In this document: positions 43,112 to 52,655 of the stretch, piece by piece
How the letters are laid out: each line of letters starts with the position of its first letter
Position numbering within the stretch: the first letter of the stretch is position 1
NCBI RefSeq assembly: GCF_900460245.1
Contig: NZ_UHIP01000002.1
Coordinates: forward strand, 992,001-1,056,000
From: Vibrio fluvialis
Lineage (GTDB): Bacteria; Pseudomonadota; Gammaproteobacteria; Enterobacterales; Vibrionaceae
DNA: 64,000 bases
Direction of reading: 5' to 3'
Program-made: the position numbers and the translations under genes
Notes under the pieces: generated by a model
What the model was told of the DNA's origin: nothing
Database searches by the model: none
The model's input: the letters and a program-made list of their open reading frames with translations, nothing else

Positions 43112-45271
43112 TTATTTGAATTTATAAGTGAAGCCTGCCATGACGTTCGCCGGTTCACCGTACATGTTGAATGTGGTGGTTGTGCCGACACGGTAGAAAT
43201 ATTCGCGGTCAAACAAGTTGTAGACGTTAAACGTCGCCTGCATATTGTCGGTGATGTCGTAGCGAATCGCGGCATCGAATAGTGCGTAACCGCCCTGATG
43301 CGTGGTCACTCCATTCTTAGTGAAGGAGTAATCGCTCACTGCGGTCATACCGCCGCCGATGTGCAGGCCTTGCACCCAGTCTGCCAGATGGTAATCAGTC
43401 CACAATGACAGTGAGTGGCGAGGAATGGCATCAAATTTGGAGTTGTGGTCGCCGGATTTTTCGTCGATATCAGTGAAGGTATAACCTGTCATCGTCATCC
43501 AGTTTTGAGTCAGGTAGCCAGTGGCTTCCAGTTCCACCCCTTTGGTTTCCACTTTACCGGTCGCCCAGTAGGTGTTGGTGATAGCGACGCCGCTGTCATC
43601 GTATGCTTGCGCAGCGATATTGTTGTCTTTCATCAGGAATACGCTGGCGCGTGTGTTCAGACGGCCATCAAGCAGTGACGATTTTACGCCCGTTTCCCAC
43701 TGGTTGCCTTCACGTGGTTTGAGCATGTCGCCGTTTTCATCCTGGCTGGTTTGCGGTTTAAACACTTTTGAATAGCTCGCATACAACGCGTGCTCATCAG
43801 TCAGGTCATACACTACGCCGGCATAAGGGGTGATCTTGCCATTAAAGCTATCGGTTTCGCTGCTTTCTGCGCCAGTAGAGAGTGTCGTGGTGGTGCTTTC
43901 CAAATCGTACCAGGAAACACGAGCTCCGGTGATGACGGCCAGAGGTTCCAGCAAACGCCACGTCACTTTACCGTACAGGCCGAGTTCCGATTGCACTTCA
44001 TGGACATTGCTGGTGTAGCTGTACGTTGGTGTGGAAACGCTGGTTGGATCGTAATCAAACACGTTAATCGACGCGAACTTGCGGTTGGTGTAGCTCTGTG
44101 TGTCTGATTCGTAGCGTTTGTAATCCGTACCGACGACAAACTCGCTTTGATGGCCAAGCAGGCCGAACATCTGGCTGTAGTTTGCATCAAACGCTGCGTT
44201 TTTCTGTTGGTTTGCCTGCGCACTGAACATCAGACCGGTATTGCCATCGGCATCCACCGCACCATTGGTGTAAGTCTGCTCCAGCGACATGTCGTGGTCC
44301 ATATAACGCGCTGAGATCTGACCGACACCGCCATTCGGGAAAGCGTGTTGCAAGGACGCGCCGACATCAGTGGTCTTGGCGTTAAAATTGTCGTCCGCAG
44401 ACCCCAAATAGGTGCTACGGCTGACGTTGAGCATTGAGCCGTCGCTGTAGGCTGGCAACCCATTGGTTGGCACAATGTCCTTGGTTTGATGCAGGACGTA
44501 TACGGACAGCAAGGTGGTATCAGACAAGTCGAATTCCATGGTGCCGTAATAGGTGCCATTATCGTTGTCGTTGTAATCCACCTGGTTTTTGATATCGGCG
44601 TTCGCGACAACAAAGCGGCCACGCACGGTGCCATCTTCATTCAGTGAACCTCCCATATCTGCTTCAAGGTAATGGCGATCCCAGCTGCCGTAACGCGCCG
44701 TCACCGAACCGCTGAATTCTTCCGTTGGGCGTTTCAAAACCATGTTGATCACGCCGCCGAGTTCACTGGTGCTGTTGAACAGGCCGGATGGACCACGCAT
44801 GATTTCGACGCGGTCGACCGCCGCCAGAGAAGGCAGGTTACCGTATTTGCTCTGCATCGGGGATGGCAAACCGTTCAGGTTCACTTCATCGTATTCGTAG
44901 CCGCGGGAGAAAATGGAAGAGCGGCCACTGTCGTTGACCATAGTGCGCAAGCCCGGGGTGTATTTAGCGAGATCGTCCACGGCGACAAAATTACGTTCTT
45001 CAATGTAATCGTTGGTCAGGACAGTGATCGACTGAGGAATGTCTTTCAATGCCGCGGGTGTTTTGGTGCCTACCGTAGCAGAATCAACGCTGTAGCCGCC
45101 CGTTTCTTCTGACGGCGCCATGCCGTACAGCGGGTTACCATAAACCACAACCGTTTCGTCAGCTTTGTCCTGAGATTCTTCAGCCATCGCTGGTTGAAGG
45201 GATGCGAAACCAAGGGCAACTGAAATAGCCAGCGCCACTGGATTCAATGCTTTGTTTTGAAAGACCACCAT
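43112..45271 (-). CDS. TonB-dependent siderophore receptor
   Basis: 719 residues from ATG 45271 with AAGGAG before it. Signal peptide ends near AMA-EE; a TonB-box-like DETVVVYGN lies near residues 38-46. The plug has DIPQSITVLTNDYIEERN, GYEYDEVNLNGLP and VEIMRGPSGLFNSTSELGGVINMVLKRP, a strong siderophore-receptor pattern of the FhuE/FpvA type. A 22-strand barrel follows, ending NVYNLFDREYFYRVG and a C-terminal YKFK with penultimate Phe. It moves ferric siderophore across the outer membrane using TonB-ExbBD energy. No siderophore synthesis genes are nearby, so a foreign siderophore is likely. A Fur-box-like site lies upstream, and the divergent AraC gene is probably its activator. Confidence 0.94.
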   Translation of the reverse strand: MVVFQNKALNPVALAISVALGFASLQPAMAEESQDKADETVVVYGNPLYGMAPSEETGGYSVDSATVGTKTPAALKDIPQSITVLTNDYIEERNFVAVDDLAKYTPGLRTMVNDSGRSSIFSRGYEYDEVNLNGLPSPMQSKYGNLPSLAAVDRVEIMRGPSGLFNSTSELGGVINMVLKRPTEEFSGSVTARYGSWDRHYLEADMGGSLNEDGTVRGRFVVANADIKNQVDYNDNDNGTYYGTMEFDLSDTTLLSVYVLHQTKDIVPTNGLPAYSDGSMLNVSRSTYLGSADDNFNAKTTDVGASLQHAFPNGGVGQISARYMDHDMSLEQTYTNGAVDADGNTGLMFSAQANQQKNAAFDANYSQMFGLLGHQSEFVVGTDYKRYESDTQSYTNRKFASINVFDYDPTSVSTPTYSYTSNVHEVQSELGLYGKVTWRLLEPLAVITGARVSWYDLESTTTTLSTGAESSETDSFNGKITPYAGVVYDLTDEHALYASYSKVFKPQTSQDENGDMLKPREGNQWETGVKSSLLDGRLNTRASVFLMKDNNIAAQAYDDSGVAITNTYWATGKVETKGVELEATGYLTQNWMTMTGYTFTDIDEKSGDHNSKFDAIPRHSLSLWTDYHLADWVQGLHIGGGMTAVSDYSFTKNGVTTHQGGYALFDAAIRYDITDNMQATFNVYNLFDREYFYRVGTTTTFNMYGEPANVMAGFTYKFK

Positions 45272-45298
45272 AAAGCGATTAACTCCTTAAATCTATAT

Positions 45299-45317
45299 GA
45301 TAATTATTTTCATTTGA
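45299..45317 (-). promoter_or_regulatory. Fur-box-like operator of the siderophore receptor
   Basis: GATAATTATTTTCATTTGA agrees with the 19-base Fur consensus at 13 positions. It lies 27 bases before the receptor start, where Fur with iron would block transcription. The divergent AraC gene starts 71 bases to the right. Confidence 0.65.
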
Positions 45318-45387
45318 TTTTGTGGGCGTTAATATATCACTCATTATCGGGACAATATTTTGCGTTCTGTTCATTTAGTTTTTCAAA

Positions 45388-46308
45388 ATGGTCAAAGTAG
45401 TGATGAGTAATTCAGTGGTCGGAGAGTTCAACGTTCGTCAGCGCGGTTTGTTTACCGGCAGGGTTGAAAACCTGAAAGTGCAGGACGGAGTTCTGTTCCA
45501 CAATAAGGACATCGTACATAAGGCCGATTTTTCTACTCAGCGCGAGATTCCGCCGCAGTTGATCATTGCCATTCCGCTGGAGAGCAAGGCGTTAATGACC
45601 TACGGAGAAACTCATCAGCTCAAAGGGTGTCGTTTCCATAAGTCCGATCCGATCGTCGCGACGGCCATTAATTACCTCGAACCCGGATTAGTGCGCGGCG
45701 CGGCCAAAGCCTATGTGCGCAGCCGCAGTATTGTGCTTTCATTTTCAACCCATTGGCTTGATACGACGATGAATGACAAAACCCGAGAGCACTTTCAGCA
45801 GGTGCTCAGCCGTCATTTGAGTCGTTTTGACTGGTCGTTACCACCGCATATCGGCCAGATGGCGGAAGCGCTCAATCTGACCAGCAGCCAAAGTGCGGCG
45901 GAATCTCTGATGCGTGAGGCATTTGCATTGGCGGTCTGGGATAACCTGATGACGAACATCAGGCAACGGTCGTTTGTGTCGTCTTTGCGCCATGACGCCC
46001 AGTCAAACCGGCTGAAAATGTTTCTGATGGAGGAAAAAGTTGACGACATGCCGCTGACAACCATTGCCCAGGAGCTGGGAATGAGCGTTTCAACCCTGCA
46101 ACGTGCGGCAAGAAAAGAGCTTGGCATGAGCCTGCAACGATACCTGCGTGAGCGTAAGCTGCAACAAGTTAAGGTAAAACTGGAAGAACGCAGTGTCACC
46201 ATTCAGGAAGCGGCAGAAATAGCAGGTTATGCGCATTCAGCCAACTTTATTACTGCGTTTCGTAAGCTGTTCGGTTTTTCGCCAAATCACATGAAAAAGG
46301 GGAGGTAA
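45388..46308 (+). CDS. AraC family regulator, probable activator of the siderophore receptor
   Basis: 306 residues. C-terminal double helix-turn-helix at about 215-300: LTTIAQELGMSVSTLQRAARKELGMSLQRYLRERKL and IQEAAEIAGYAHSANFITAFRKLFGFSPNHMKK. The N-terminal domain is of the PchR-like kind that senses ferric siderophore, judging by the locus; the sequence itself does not prove the ligand. ATG 45388 lacks a good ribosome site; ATG 45403 is an alternative start five codons later. Divergent from the receptor, sharing the promoter region with the Fur-like site. Confidence 0.9.
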   Translation: MVKVVMSNSVVGEFNVRQRGLFTGRVENLKVQDGVLFHNKDIVHKADFSTQREIPPQLIIAIPLESKALMTYGETHQLKGCRFHKSDPIVATAINYLEPGLVRGAAKAYVRSRSIVLSFSTHWLDTTMNDKTREHFQQVLSRHLSRFDWSLPPHIGQMAEALNLTSSQSAAESLMREAFALAVWDNLMTNIRQRSFVSSLRHDAQSNRLKMFLMEEKVDDMPLTTIAQELGMSVSTLQRAARKELGMSLQRYLRERKLQQVKVKLEERSVTIQEAAEIAGYAHSANFITAFRKLFGFSPNHMKKGR

Positions 46309-46459
46309 AAGATAATCTTTTGCAATCGATTGCCTTAATTTAATACCCCCTAAAGTGGTAGTTTGCAGATTTTGTTGCATATCTGCTTGCGAGTGTTAAA
46401 TGAATCCATATATTTGTCGCTATAGTTTATGTGGGTTTTATCACTAGTGGTGAGTAATC

Positions 46460-46978
46460 GTGAGCACAGAAAAGGAAGTCTCGTTTGGCCGCGACGAGAT
46501 GATTATAAGTAAAACTGATCTTCAAGGCCGTTTAACCTACGCGAATCGCACTTTCATGCGCGTCGCTAATTTCTCTGAAATCCAGCTGTTGGGGCAGAAT
46601 CACAACATCATTCGTCATCCTTCGATGCCCCGGGGTGTTTTTCATGGTTTATGGAAAACACTCAAATCCGGTCAGGAGTTTTTTGGTTTCGTCAAAAATA
46701 CAACCGCCGATGGAAACTACTATTGGGTTTTCGCCAATATCACCCCGGACGTCATTAATGGCAAAACGGTAGGTTACTATTCCGTGCGCCGCACACCGCC
46801 TAAAGAGTCGATTGAGGTCATCAAAAAAATCTATCAGCAGATGTCTGAGAAGGAACGTCACGCAGACAGAAAGCAGGCTCCGGAGCTTTCCTGGAACTGG
46901 ATGGTGAACACCGTTGAGCGAGAGCAAGGCATGAGCTACGAGCAATATGTTCTCGATTTGTACAAACGGTATCGATAA
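46460..46978 (+). CDS. Stand-alone Aer-type PAS protein, partner of the next chemoreceptor
   Basis: 172 residues from GTG 46460 with GGTGAG before it. One PAS domain: [21 protein letters not shown], then [21 protein letters not shown] and [18 protein letters not shown]. These blocks match the FAD-binding PAS of the E. coli aerotaxis receptor Aer, including the HN..RHP.MP region and a Trp in place. The protein has no membrane part and no signalling domain; its C-terminal 40 residues are helical. The next gene, 14 bases on, is a chemoreceptor without its own sensor, so the two likely form a split redox sensor like Campylobacter CetB-CetA. FAD binding is inferred. Confidence 0.9.
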   Translation: MSTEKEVSFGRDEMIISKTDLQGRLTYANRTFMRVANFSEIQLLGQNHNIIRHPSMPRGVFHGLWKTLKSGQEFFGFVKNTTADGNYYWVFANITPDVINGKTVGYYSVRRTPPKESIEVIKKIYQQMSEKERHADRKQAPELSWNWMVNTVEREQGMSYEQYVLDLYKRYR

Positions 46979-46992
46979 AAAAGGACAGCGTG

Positions 46993-48465
46993 ATGAATAA
47001 CAGTCATATCAGTAAAAATATCCTGCTGCTCAGACAAAAATTTCTGGTGCTGTGCTGCGTCTTTGTGGCGGTGATCATTGGGTTGTCGATCGCCAATATC
47101 TTTTTGTATGGATTTAATTGGCTCAACTTAGTGGTGCCAGTGTTCACTGTCGGGTTTGCGTTTTATGCCTATCGCGATCAGATTCGCCCGATTATGGTGC
47201 TGGGGCGTATTTGTGATGCGCTCGAAGAAGCCAAGCAAGGCAATATTCACGTACGTATCACCCAAACCAAAGGCTTGGGTGAAGTCGGTCAGGTGGCATG
47301 GGCACTGAACGATTTTCTCGACATTGTCGAAACCAACTTCAAAGAGCTGTCGAACAGCTTTCAGCGTACTTCGCAAAAGCAATTTCATCGTAATGGTTTA
47401 TCCGATGGTATGCCGGGCGAATTTGCCGCGACGATGGACAACATCAACATTGCAATTCGGTCGATGCACGATGCTCATATCTTTTCGACTCAGAATCGTT
47501 TGAAAAGTGAGTTGCACCATATCAACACGTCGAACCTGTTGATCAATCTGAAAAACAACCAGCAGGAACTGGTGTCGCTGTCGCAAAGGATGGACGATGT
47601 GCTGTCGATTGCGACGCAAAACCGCGATGGTGCGGAGGGCAGCCGTGAAACGGTGAAAGAGCTGAAATACGCGCTCGAAGACATGAACCTGCGCATGACC
47701 AGTATGGAAGAGACGGCACAACGCCTTGGCAGCAATAGTGTGCGAATTTCAGACACGATTAAGATCATCACTGATATTGCCGAGCAAACCAACTTGCTGG
47801 CGCTCAACGCGGCTATTGAAGCCGCGCGTGCGGGAGAAGTGGGACGTGGTTTTGCAGTGGTGGCCGATGAAGTGCGTATGCTGGCGGATCGCACCCGTTC
47901 CTCGACAGCAGAAATCAGCAATGTGGTAACGTCGCTGACTGAGCAGATTCAAGATATGGTGTCGCAAACCATGGCAGTAGGTGAGCAAACCGCTAAGGTG
48001 GGCGATGAAGTGAATCACTTCCACACCAACTTTGATCAGGTGGCGAATTCGTCGCAGGAGACCATTGCGCTGATCAACCAAACTAAAGACATCGCGTTTG
48101 CAACTCTGGTCAAACTGGATCACATCATCTACATGCAAAATGGCTACATCGGTCTGGAGAGCAACGGTGAAGGCAATGAGGCGCATGCCGTGAGTGTTGA
48201 TCACCATCATTGTCGCTTGGGTAAATGGTACTACGAAGGTGAAGGCTATGAGTCATTCAAAGACTTGCCTGCCTATCGCCGCCTAGCGAGCCATCACAAA
48301 GAGGTGCACAGCAAAATGCATGTGGCGATGGACTTGGTGAAACAAGACTGGCTCAATGACGACAGCGTGCTGCACTCTTTGATTGCTACGATCAGTGATG
48401 CCGAGAAAGCGAGTAACCACGTGATGGGCTGTATTTCTGACATGGTGGCGGAAAAACACGGCTAA
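46993..48465 (+). CDS. Chemoreceptor with two membrane helices and C-terminal CZB zinc domain
   Basis: 490 residues from ATG 46993 (AAGGAC upstream; a GTG one codon earlier is possible). Two close membrane helices (about 18-35 and 38-58) leave almost no periplasmic domain, so input must come from inside. HAMP-like region, then the signalling hairpin [20 protein letters not shown] and [17 protein letters not shown]. The end is a CZB domain: [26 protein letters not shown] and [11 protein letters not shown] give the 3His/1Cys zinc site that senses zinc or hypochlorite-type oxidants in other receptors. It should signal to CheA, using the PAS protein of the previous gene as one input and zinc as another. 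Confidence 0.94.
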   Translation: MNNSHISKNILLLRQKFLVLCCVFVAVIIGLSIANIFLYGFNWLNLVVPVFTVGFAFYAYRDQIRPIMVLGRICDALEEAKQGNIHVRITQTKGLGEVGQVAWALNDFLDIVETNFKELSNSFQRTSQKQFHRNGLSDGMPGEFAATMDNINIAIRSMHDAHIFSTQNRLKSELHHINTSNLLINLKNNQQELVSLSQRMDDVLSIATQNRDGAEGSRETVKELKYALEDMNLRMTSMEETAQRLGSNSVRISDTIKIITDIAEQTNLLALNAAIEAARAGEVGRGFAVVADEVRMLADRTRSSTAEISNVVTSLTEQIQDMVSQTMAVGEQTAKVGDEVNHFHTNFDQVANSSQETIALINQTKDIAFATLVKLDHIIYMQNGYIGLESNGEGNEAHAVSVDHHHCRLGKWYYEGEGYESFKDLPAYRRLASHHKEVHSKMHVAMDLVKQDWLNDDSVLHSLIATISDAEKASNHVMGCISDMVAEKHG

Positions 48466-48493
48466 CTTAACGCAAAGACAACGAAGTAACGTC

Positions 48494-48521
48494 AGCCGCA
48501 GTGTCATCACTGCGGCTTTTT
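48494..48521. terminator. Bidirectional terminator between the chemoreceptor and CHAD genes
   Basis: AGCCGCAGTG / CACTGCGGCT ten-pair stem, four-base loop, followed by TTTT. Confidence 0.88.
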
Positions 48522-48527
48522 AATGTC

Positions 48528-49433
48528 TTATTTTCGCCGATGAAGCTTGTGTAATGAGTGGAGAATACGTTGTTTGTTCTGCTTATGACGTTCTAACGTA
48601 TGCTCAATAAATTCCGCGATCGCTCCTGAGGTTTGAACTTCGTATTGCAAAGGAGCCAGATGGTCACGACAGAAGACGATTTGACTGGCGGTGTCGTTGA
48701 ATTCTCCCAACTCAGTTTGCAGCTGTTTGAGTTTCTTGAGTGACAAACCAGAACGGGTATTAAGTTTGAAAGCCAGACCAAAATCGGCCAGATAGCGTAC
48801 TTTCTTACCCGCGATTCGCACGTTGTGGATGGCTTCGTCGGAGCTGTGGGCATCGACTTTGTCGATGCGTTTAAGAAGCCGTTTATGATGCTCATTCCAC
48901 TGTGTTTGTGCGAACTCGGCGATATCACCGAGGCCCATATCACTAGGATGTTGGGCGCAGTCAAGCAAACTGGCGTAGGTGGCTTGTTTCAACTCTCGGT
49001 ACTCTTTGCCTTTCAGCCACAAGGTGAGCAGTTCAAAAGCCTGGACTCGTTCAGTCTGAACAAAAGGTAGCAGCGGCGTCAGCTTCGCGAAGATCGCGGC
49101 GTCATGCGATTGAGGGTTAATAAATACATCCAGATCACGTACTTTCCCGGTCGGTTCCATCAAGGTTTTGAACTGTTGCAACAGCAGGCTGACGGGTTTG
49201 CTTTGATACAACCCGGCCATGATTGAGAGTAGCGAGCGGCAGCGGCGCAGGCTGACCCGATACTGATGAAGATATTCACTCTCCTGATCACGCAAAACTC
49301 CCGGCTCGTATAGCTGAGCAAGTTGAAACTCATTCACGAGATACTGACTGAATAGCCAGAAAGCGGGTGTGCCAGGCTCGTTGCTAAGCTGCGTAATCGG
49401 GTTGGACAGGGTTAAGGGAGAAAACTCGCGCAT
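48528..49433 (-). CDS. CHAD domain protein, putative polyphosphate-binding
   Basis: 301 residues, mostly helical. CHAD pattern: HQYRVSLRRCRSLLSIM, FKTLMEPTGKVRDLDVFI, IHNVRIAGKKVRYLADFGLAF and LKQLQTELGEFNDTASQI, with the conserved His and many Lys/Arg that bind polyphosphate in this family. No CYTH triphosphatase domain is fused or adjacent. Located after the terminator of the GT2-VTT-GT-C operon, transcribed the same way. Function in Vibrio unknown. Confidence 0.9.
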   Translation of the reverse strand: MREFSPLTLSNPITQLSNEPGTPAFWLFSQYLVNEFQLAQLYEPGVLRDQESEYLHQYRVSLRRCRSLLSIMAGLYQSKPVSLLLQQFKTLMEPTGKVRDLDVFINPQSHDAAIFAKLTPLLPFVQTERVQAFELLTLWLKGKEYRELKQATYASLLDCAQHPSDMGLGDIAEFAQTQWNEHHKRLLKRIDKVDAHSSDEAIHNVRIAGKKVRYLADFGLAFKLNTRSGLSLKKLKQLQTELGEFNDTASQIVFCRDHLAPLQYEVQTSGAIAEFIEHTLERHKQNKQRILHSLHKLHRRK

Positions 49434-49493
49434 GATTCACCTCCGGTACACAGAGTGTAGCGCGCGGAAAAGCGCTTGCGCATGGCAGACAAT

Positions 49494-49521
49494 AAAAAAC
49501 CGGGCCAATGACCCGGTTTTG
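49494..49521 (-). terminator. Terminator of the GT2-VTT-GT-C operon
   Basis: AAAACCGGG / CCCGGTTTT stem; on the minus strand a run of Ts follows. Confidence 0.9.
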
Positions 49522-49542
49522 TCTTTATCTGACACAATTGCC

Positions 49543-51249
49543 TCAGCGAGGCATGGGCATTGAATAGCGCTGAATGCGATCCGGCGGTGTACAGGTCGGC
49601 GTCAGGCTATCTTGACCAAACAGCATCCAGCTTTGGCGGTGGCCGTAGCCCAGCAACTTGGCTTTGCTGTTGTCAAAACATTCTACGTCATCACGTTGTG
49701 CCATCATGATGAAACGATTCGGCTTCTCTTTCATCCACAACCAAGCATTGTGGAACTGCTGGTCAGGTTCTGCGAGATAACTGAATTGTGTCAACGGAAT
49801 CGGAGAGAACAGCAGGAACTGCTCCTTAAATTTCACCAGACCCAGTTCGCCATCTTGACCAATTTGCTGCGCGGCATCGGCCATGATCTCTTTAGCGGGC
49901 GTTCGGAGCGGGTTGAGCAAAGTGTATCCCCAGGTGCTGTAGAGCAGCCAAGTACACGCCAATACGCTACCAAGAATGCAATACACTGATTTTCGACGCA
50001 GAAACACCAGCAACAGTGTCCAAATCACCCCAGCGCTGGCGAGAAACAGAGTCAGGGATGTGGTATCTATCTCATCTTCGAGGTGCTTGGTAATAATATG
50101 GCTATCAAACAGCGCCAACCCCGCACCGACCAACAAAATAATACACACCAGCCACAGGAAGCTTTTAATAAAGCCGCTGAGAACACGATGCGGTTTGAAA
50201 TTGGTCATCCATGGTGATACCGCGAGAACCAGCATCGGAATGGCAGGCAGCACATAAACGCCGCGTTTACCCGGACTGATACTGAAGAAAATGATCACCA
50301 GTACTACCCAAATCAGCAACGATTGAATCACTGGTGTTGCGCGGTAGTTTTTCCAGTAACTCTTGCTCATCAGCATGAACGGAACCGGGAACCAGAACAG
50401 CGGGATCACACCAGTGATGTAGTAGTGCCATGGCTTGATGTGGCCCCAGGAGTTGGCGTAACGCTCACCAGTTTGTTTAAACAGAATATTGTTTTTGTAA
50501 GCAGTAAAGTCCGGATTGCCGCTGATATCGGCGTAATGCAGCATCGGCAGTAGCCACATGGCAATCACAGCCAGCATCGCTAGCGGCCCCAGTGCATATT
50601 TGACAGCATTGGCCAACGAGAAAGGTGTTTTATGGCGGATTGCCTGAATGATGACGGGAATCAGGAAGAAGACTGGCAGAAAGCCAACCCCTTTGGTGAT
50701 GATGCCCAGCCCCATAAAGGCCCAGCTGGTAAAGTACCAAATCCAGTTCTTCTTGATGTAAAAGTGATAAACAAAACCATACATCGCCAGAGTCACCCAG
50801 CAGGCGACCATCGCATCAATCTGAGCGGTTTTGGCTTGCAATACAAACTGCGGCACGATCAGCATCAGCAGGAAAGCATTGCGTGCGACGCGCACGTTCC
50901 ACAGCTTGGCTGCCAGGTCGTAAACACACAGCAAAGTAATCATGCCTGCTAAGGCGTTCGGGATCATGAACGCCCAGTCCATATTGCCGATCCATGAGTA
51001 AACCAGAGCGATCGCCCACATGAACACTGGTGGTTTGTCCGGATACAGCTCACCACCGCGCATTGGGAAGAACCAGTTTCCGGATACCACCATTTCACGA
51101 GCTACTTCAGCAAAGCGTGGTTCATCTGCAGGCCAGGGCGAGCGCAATCCAATACCGGCAAAAATAATGATGAAAGCGAAAACCATCAACAAAGAGAGCA
51201 CTTTGTAGTAGTCATCGCTATGAAAACGTTCAGAAATCTGTTTGATCAT
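49543..51249 (-). CDS. ArnT-like (GT83/PMT family) lipid-linked sugar glycosyltransferase
   Basis: 568 residues with about 12 membrane helices and a C-terminal soluble part. The first periplasmic loop has DEPRFAE (Asp42, Glu43), the conserved metal-binding DE of GT-C enzymes, then YPDKPPVFMW. Such enzymes take a sugar from undecaprenyl phosphate in the periplasm and put it on lipid A, glycan or protein. ArnT adds 4-amino-arabinose; the arnABCD genes are absent, so the sugar is likely another. Third gene of the operon, 16 bases after the VTT gene. The C-terminal QSWMLFGQDSLTPTC region is not diagnostic. Confidence 0.9.
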   Translation of the reverse strand: MIKQISERFHSDDYYKVLSLLMVFAFIIIFAGIGLRSPWPADEPRFAEVAREMVVSGNWFFPMRGGELYPDKPPVFMWAIALVYSWIGNMDWAFMIPNALAGMITLLCVYDLAAKLWNVRVARNAFLLMLIVPQFVLQAKTAQIDAMVACWVTLAMYGFVYHFYIKKNWIWYFTSWAFMGLGIITKGVGFLPVFFLIPVIIQAIRHKTPFSLANAVKYALGPLAMLAVIAMWLLPMLHYADISGNPDFTAYKNNILFKQTGERYANSWGHIKPWHYYITGVIPLFWFPVPFMLMSKSYWKNYRATPVIQSLLIWVVLVIIFFSISPGKRGVYVLPAIPMLVLAVSPWMTNFKPHRVLSGFIKSFLWLVCIILLVGAGLALFDSHIITKHLEDEIDTTSLTLFLASAGVIWTLLLVFLRRKSVYCILGSVLACTWLLYSTWGYTLLNPLRTPAKEIMADAAQQIGQDGELGLVKFKEQFLLFSPIPLTQFSYLAEPDQQFHNAWLWMKEKPNRFIMMAQRDDVECFDNSKAKLLGYGHRQSWMLFGQDSLTPTCTPPDRIQRYSMPMPR

Positions 51250-51265
51250 AAAAGGTAGAGTCCTG

Positions 51266-51919
51266 TTAAATGGTCGTCCTGGTGTGTGATTTACGGTATT
51301 TCTGGTAGAGATGCCCGGTCAGCACCATGCTGATGATGCCAAGCGCAATACTAATAATCAGCTGCCATTCATTGGCGGAGCCGACACCGGATCCCGCCAA
51401 GGAAAAAATCAGAGTTTGCGGCAGATACCCAATCAGTGACGCCGCGATGAACGCCTTGAGCGGCACACTGGCAATGCCGGAGAGCAAATTGGTAATCAGG
51501 TTGTTGCCAACGGGAAACAGGCGAATAATGAGGATTTTCGAAAACGGTGCTGAGCCGACAAATTGTTGGAACTGCTCTACTCGGCGACCAAATTTTCGCG
51601 TCAGTGTCGGCTTGAGAGTAAAGTGTGCCACCGAATAGCTGCACAGCGCGCCACCGAGCGTACTCAGTACACACAGCGCGGTGCCCCAAACACTGCCGAA
51701 CGCAAAGCCGAAGGTAAAGGCGATCAACTGACGCGGGCCGCCACAACCGGTAAACACGGCACCAAACAATAATAAGGCCATGGTGCCGGAGGTGCCATGA
51801 TTGATCAGGTAACTTCGCACCCAGTTTTCATCGGCGATATGTTGCCAAAGCTCGCTGTTGGATTCGCGATAGATCAGAAAAGCGATCGCGATTAACAGCG
51901 CGATTTTAACGATTTTCAT
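51266..51919 (-). CDS. VTT (TVP38/TMEM64, DedA-like) membrane protein, possible lipid carrier flippase
   Basis: 217 residues with about five or six membrane helices. VTT-domain pattern: GTMALLLFGAVFTGCGGPRQLIAFTFGFAFG, then LTRKFGRRVEQFQQFVGSAPFSKILIIRLFPVGNNLITNLLSG. The re-entrant hairpin with a conserved Gly and the RxxPxGN-like RLFPVGNN are shared with TVP38 and DedA proteins, some of which flip undecaprenyl phosphate or other lipids. Between a GT2 that would use the carrier and a GT-C that releases it, a flipping or recycling role makes sense. Its start overlaps the GT2 stop by 14 bases. Confidence 0.88.
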   Translation of the reverse strand: MKIVKIALLIAIAFLIYRESNSELWQHIADENWVRSYLINHGTSGTMALLLFGAVFTGCGGPRQLIAFTFGFAFGSVWGTALCVLSTLGGALCSYSVAHFTLKPTLTRKFGRRVEQFQQFVGSAPFSKILIIRLFPVGNNLITNLLSGIASVPLKAFIAASLIGYLPQTLIFSLAGSGVGSANEWQLIISIALGIISMVLTGHLYQKYRKSHTRTTI

Positions 51920-52655
51920 AATCTGCTTTTGTGTAGGCCAGTTCGACTTCGGGCCATTTAGTGCGGCGACGCAGCCACATCACGCCAAACAAGTCGACGA
52001 TACCTACCCACAAACGATTCCAGACATTGTATTTGGAAACCCCGGCAGAACGCTGACGATGATGAACCGGGTGGACCACAATCGTACCGTTCATACGACG
52101 GATCAACGCTGGCAGGAAACGGTGCATGTGATCAAAGTAGGGCAGTAACAAAAATGTTTCTTTAGGGAAGAGCTTCAGGCCACAACCTGAGTCCGGTACT
52201 CCGTCGGCAAGAAACGCCTGACGAATTTGATTCGCCACTTTGGATTGGAAATTCACCCACGCGGTGTCTTTGCGTTTGTTGCGATAGCCGGCGATACAGA
52301 AGTGAGGCTCAGTCAGTTGGTTGGCTTTGTCCAGCATCGGAATGATATCGGCCGGGTCGTTTTGGCCATCCGCATCGAGAGTCGCGATTAACTTGCCTTT
52401 TGCGTTACGGATTGCGGTATGCACCGCAGTACTCTGACCGCAACTCTTGGGATGGCGCATGACCGTCAGCGCGCAGTCCAGTCTGGTTGCGGTGTCGATC
52501 GCTTCCTGTACGGTAGCATCATCACTGCCATCATCCGTGAGGACGACTTCGAATTCGATATGGGTATTGAGCGCGTGATGTATTTCTTCAATCAGGGGGC
52601 CGATATTGCCGGCTTCATTTTTTGCGGGAAGAACAACTGACAATTGAGGCTGCAT
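51906..52655 (-). CDS. GT2 family glycosyltransferase, DPM1/ArnC-like
   Basis: 249 residues, GT-A fold. SVVLPAKNEAGNIGPLIEEI at the N-terminus, VVLTDDGSDD for the nucleotide Asp, ATLDADGQNDPADI for the DxD metal site, GCGLKLFPKE and the QRSAGVSKYNVW region. It should transfer a sugar from UDP or GDP to undecaprenyl phosphate. Unlike ArnC it lacks two clear C-terminal membrane helices, only one weakly hydrophobic segment (VGIVDLFGVMWL) is seen, so DPM1-like. First gene of the three-gene operon. Confidence 0.9.
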   Translation of the reverse strand: MQPQLSVVLPAKNEAGNIGPLIEEIHHALNTHIEFEVVLTDDGSDDATVQEAIDTATRLDCALTVMRHPKSCGQSTAVHTAIRNAKGKLIATLDADGQNDPADIIPMLDKANQLTEPHFCIAGYRNKRKDTAWVNFQSKVANQIRQAFLADGVPDSGCGLKLFPKETFLLLPYFDHMHRFLPALIRRMNGTIVVHPVHHRQRSAGVSKYNVWNRLWVGIVDLFGVMWLRRRTKWPEVELAYTKADYENR

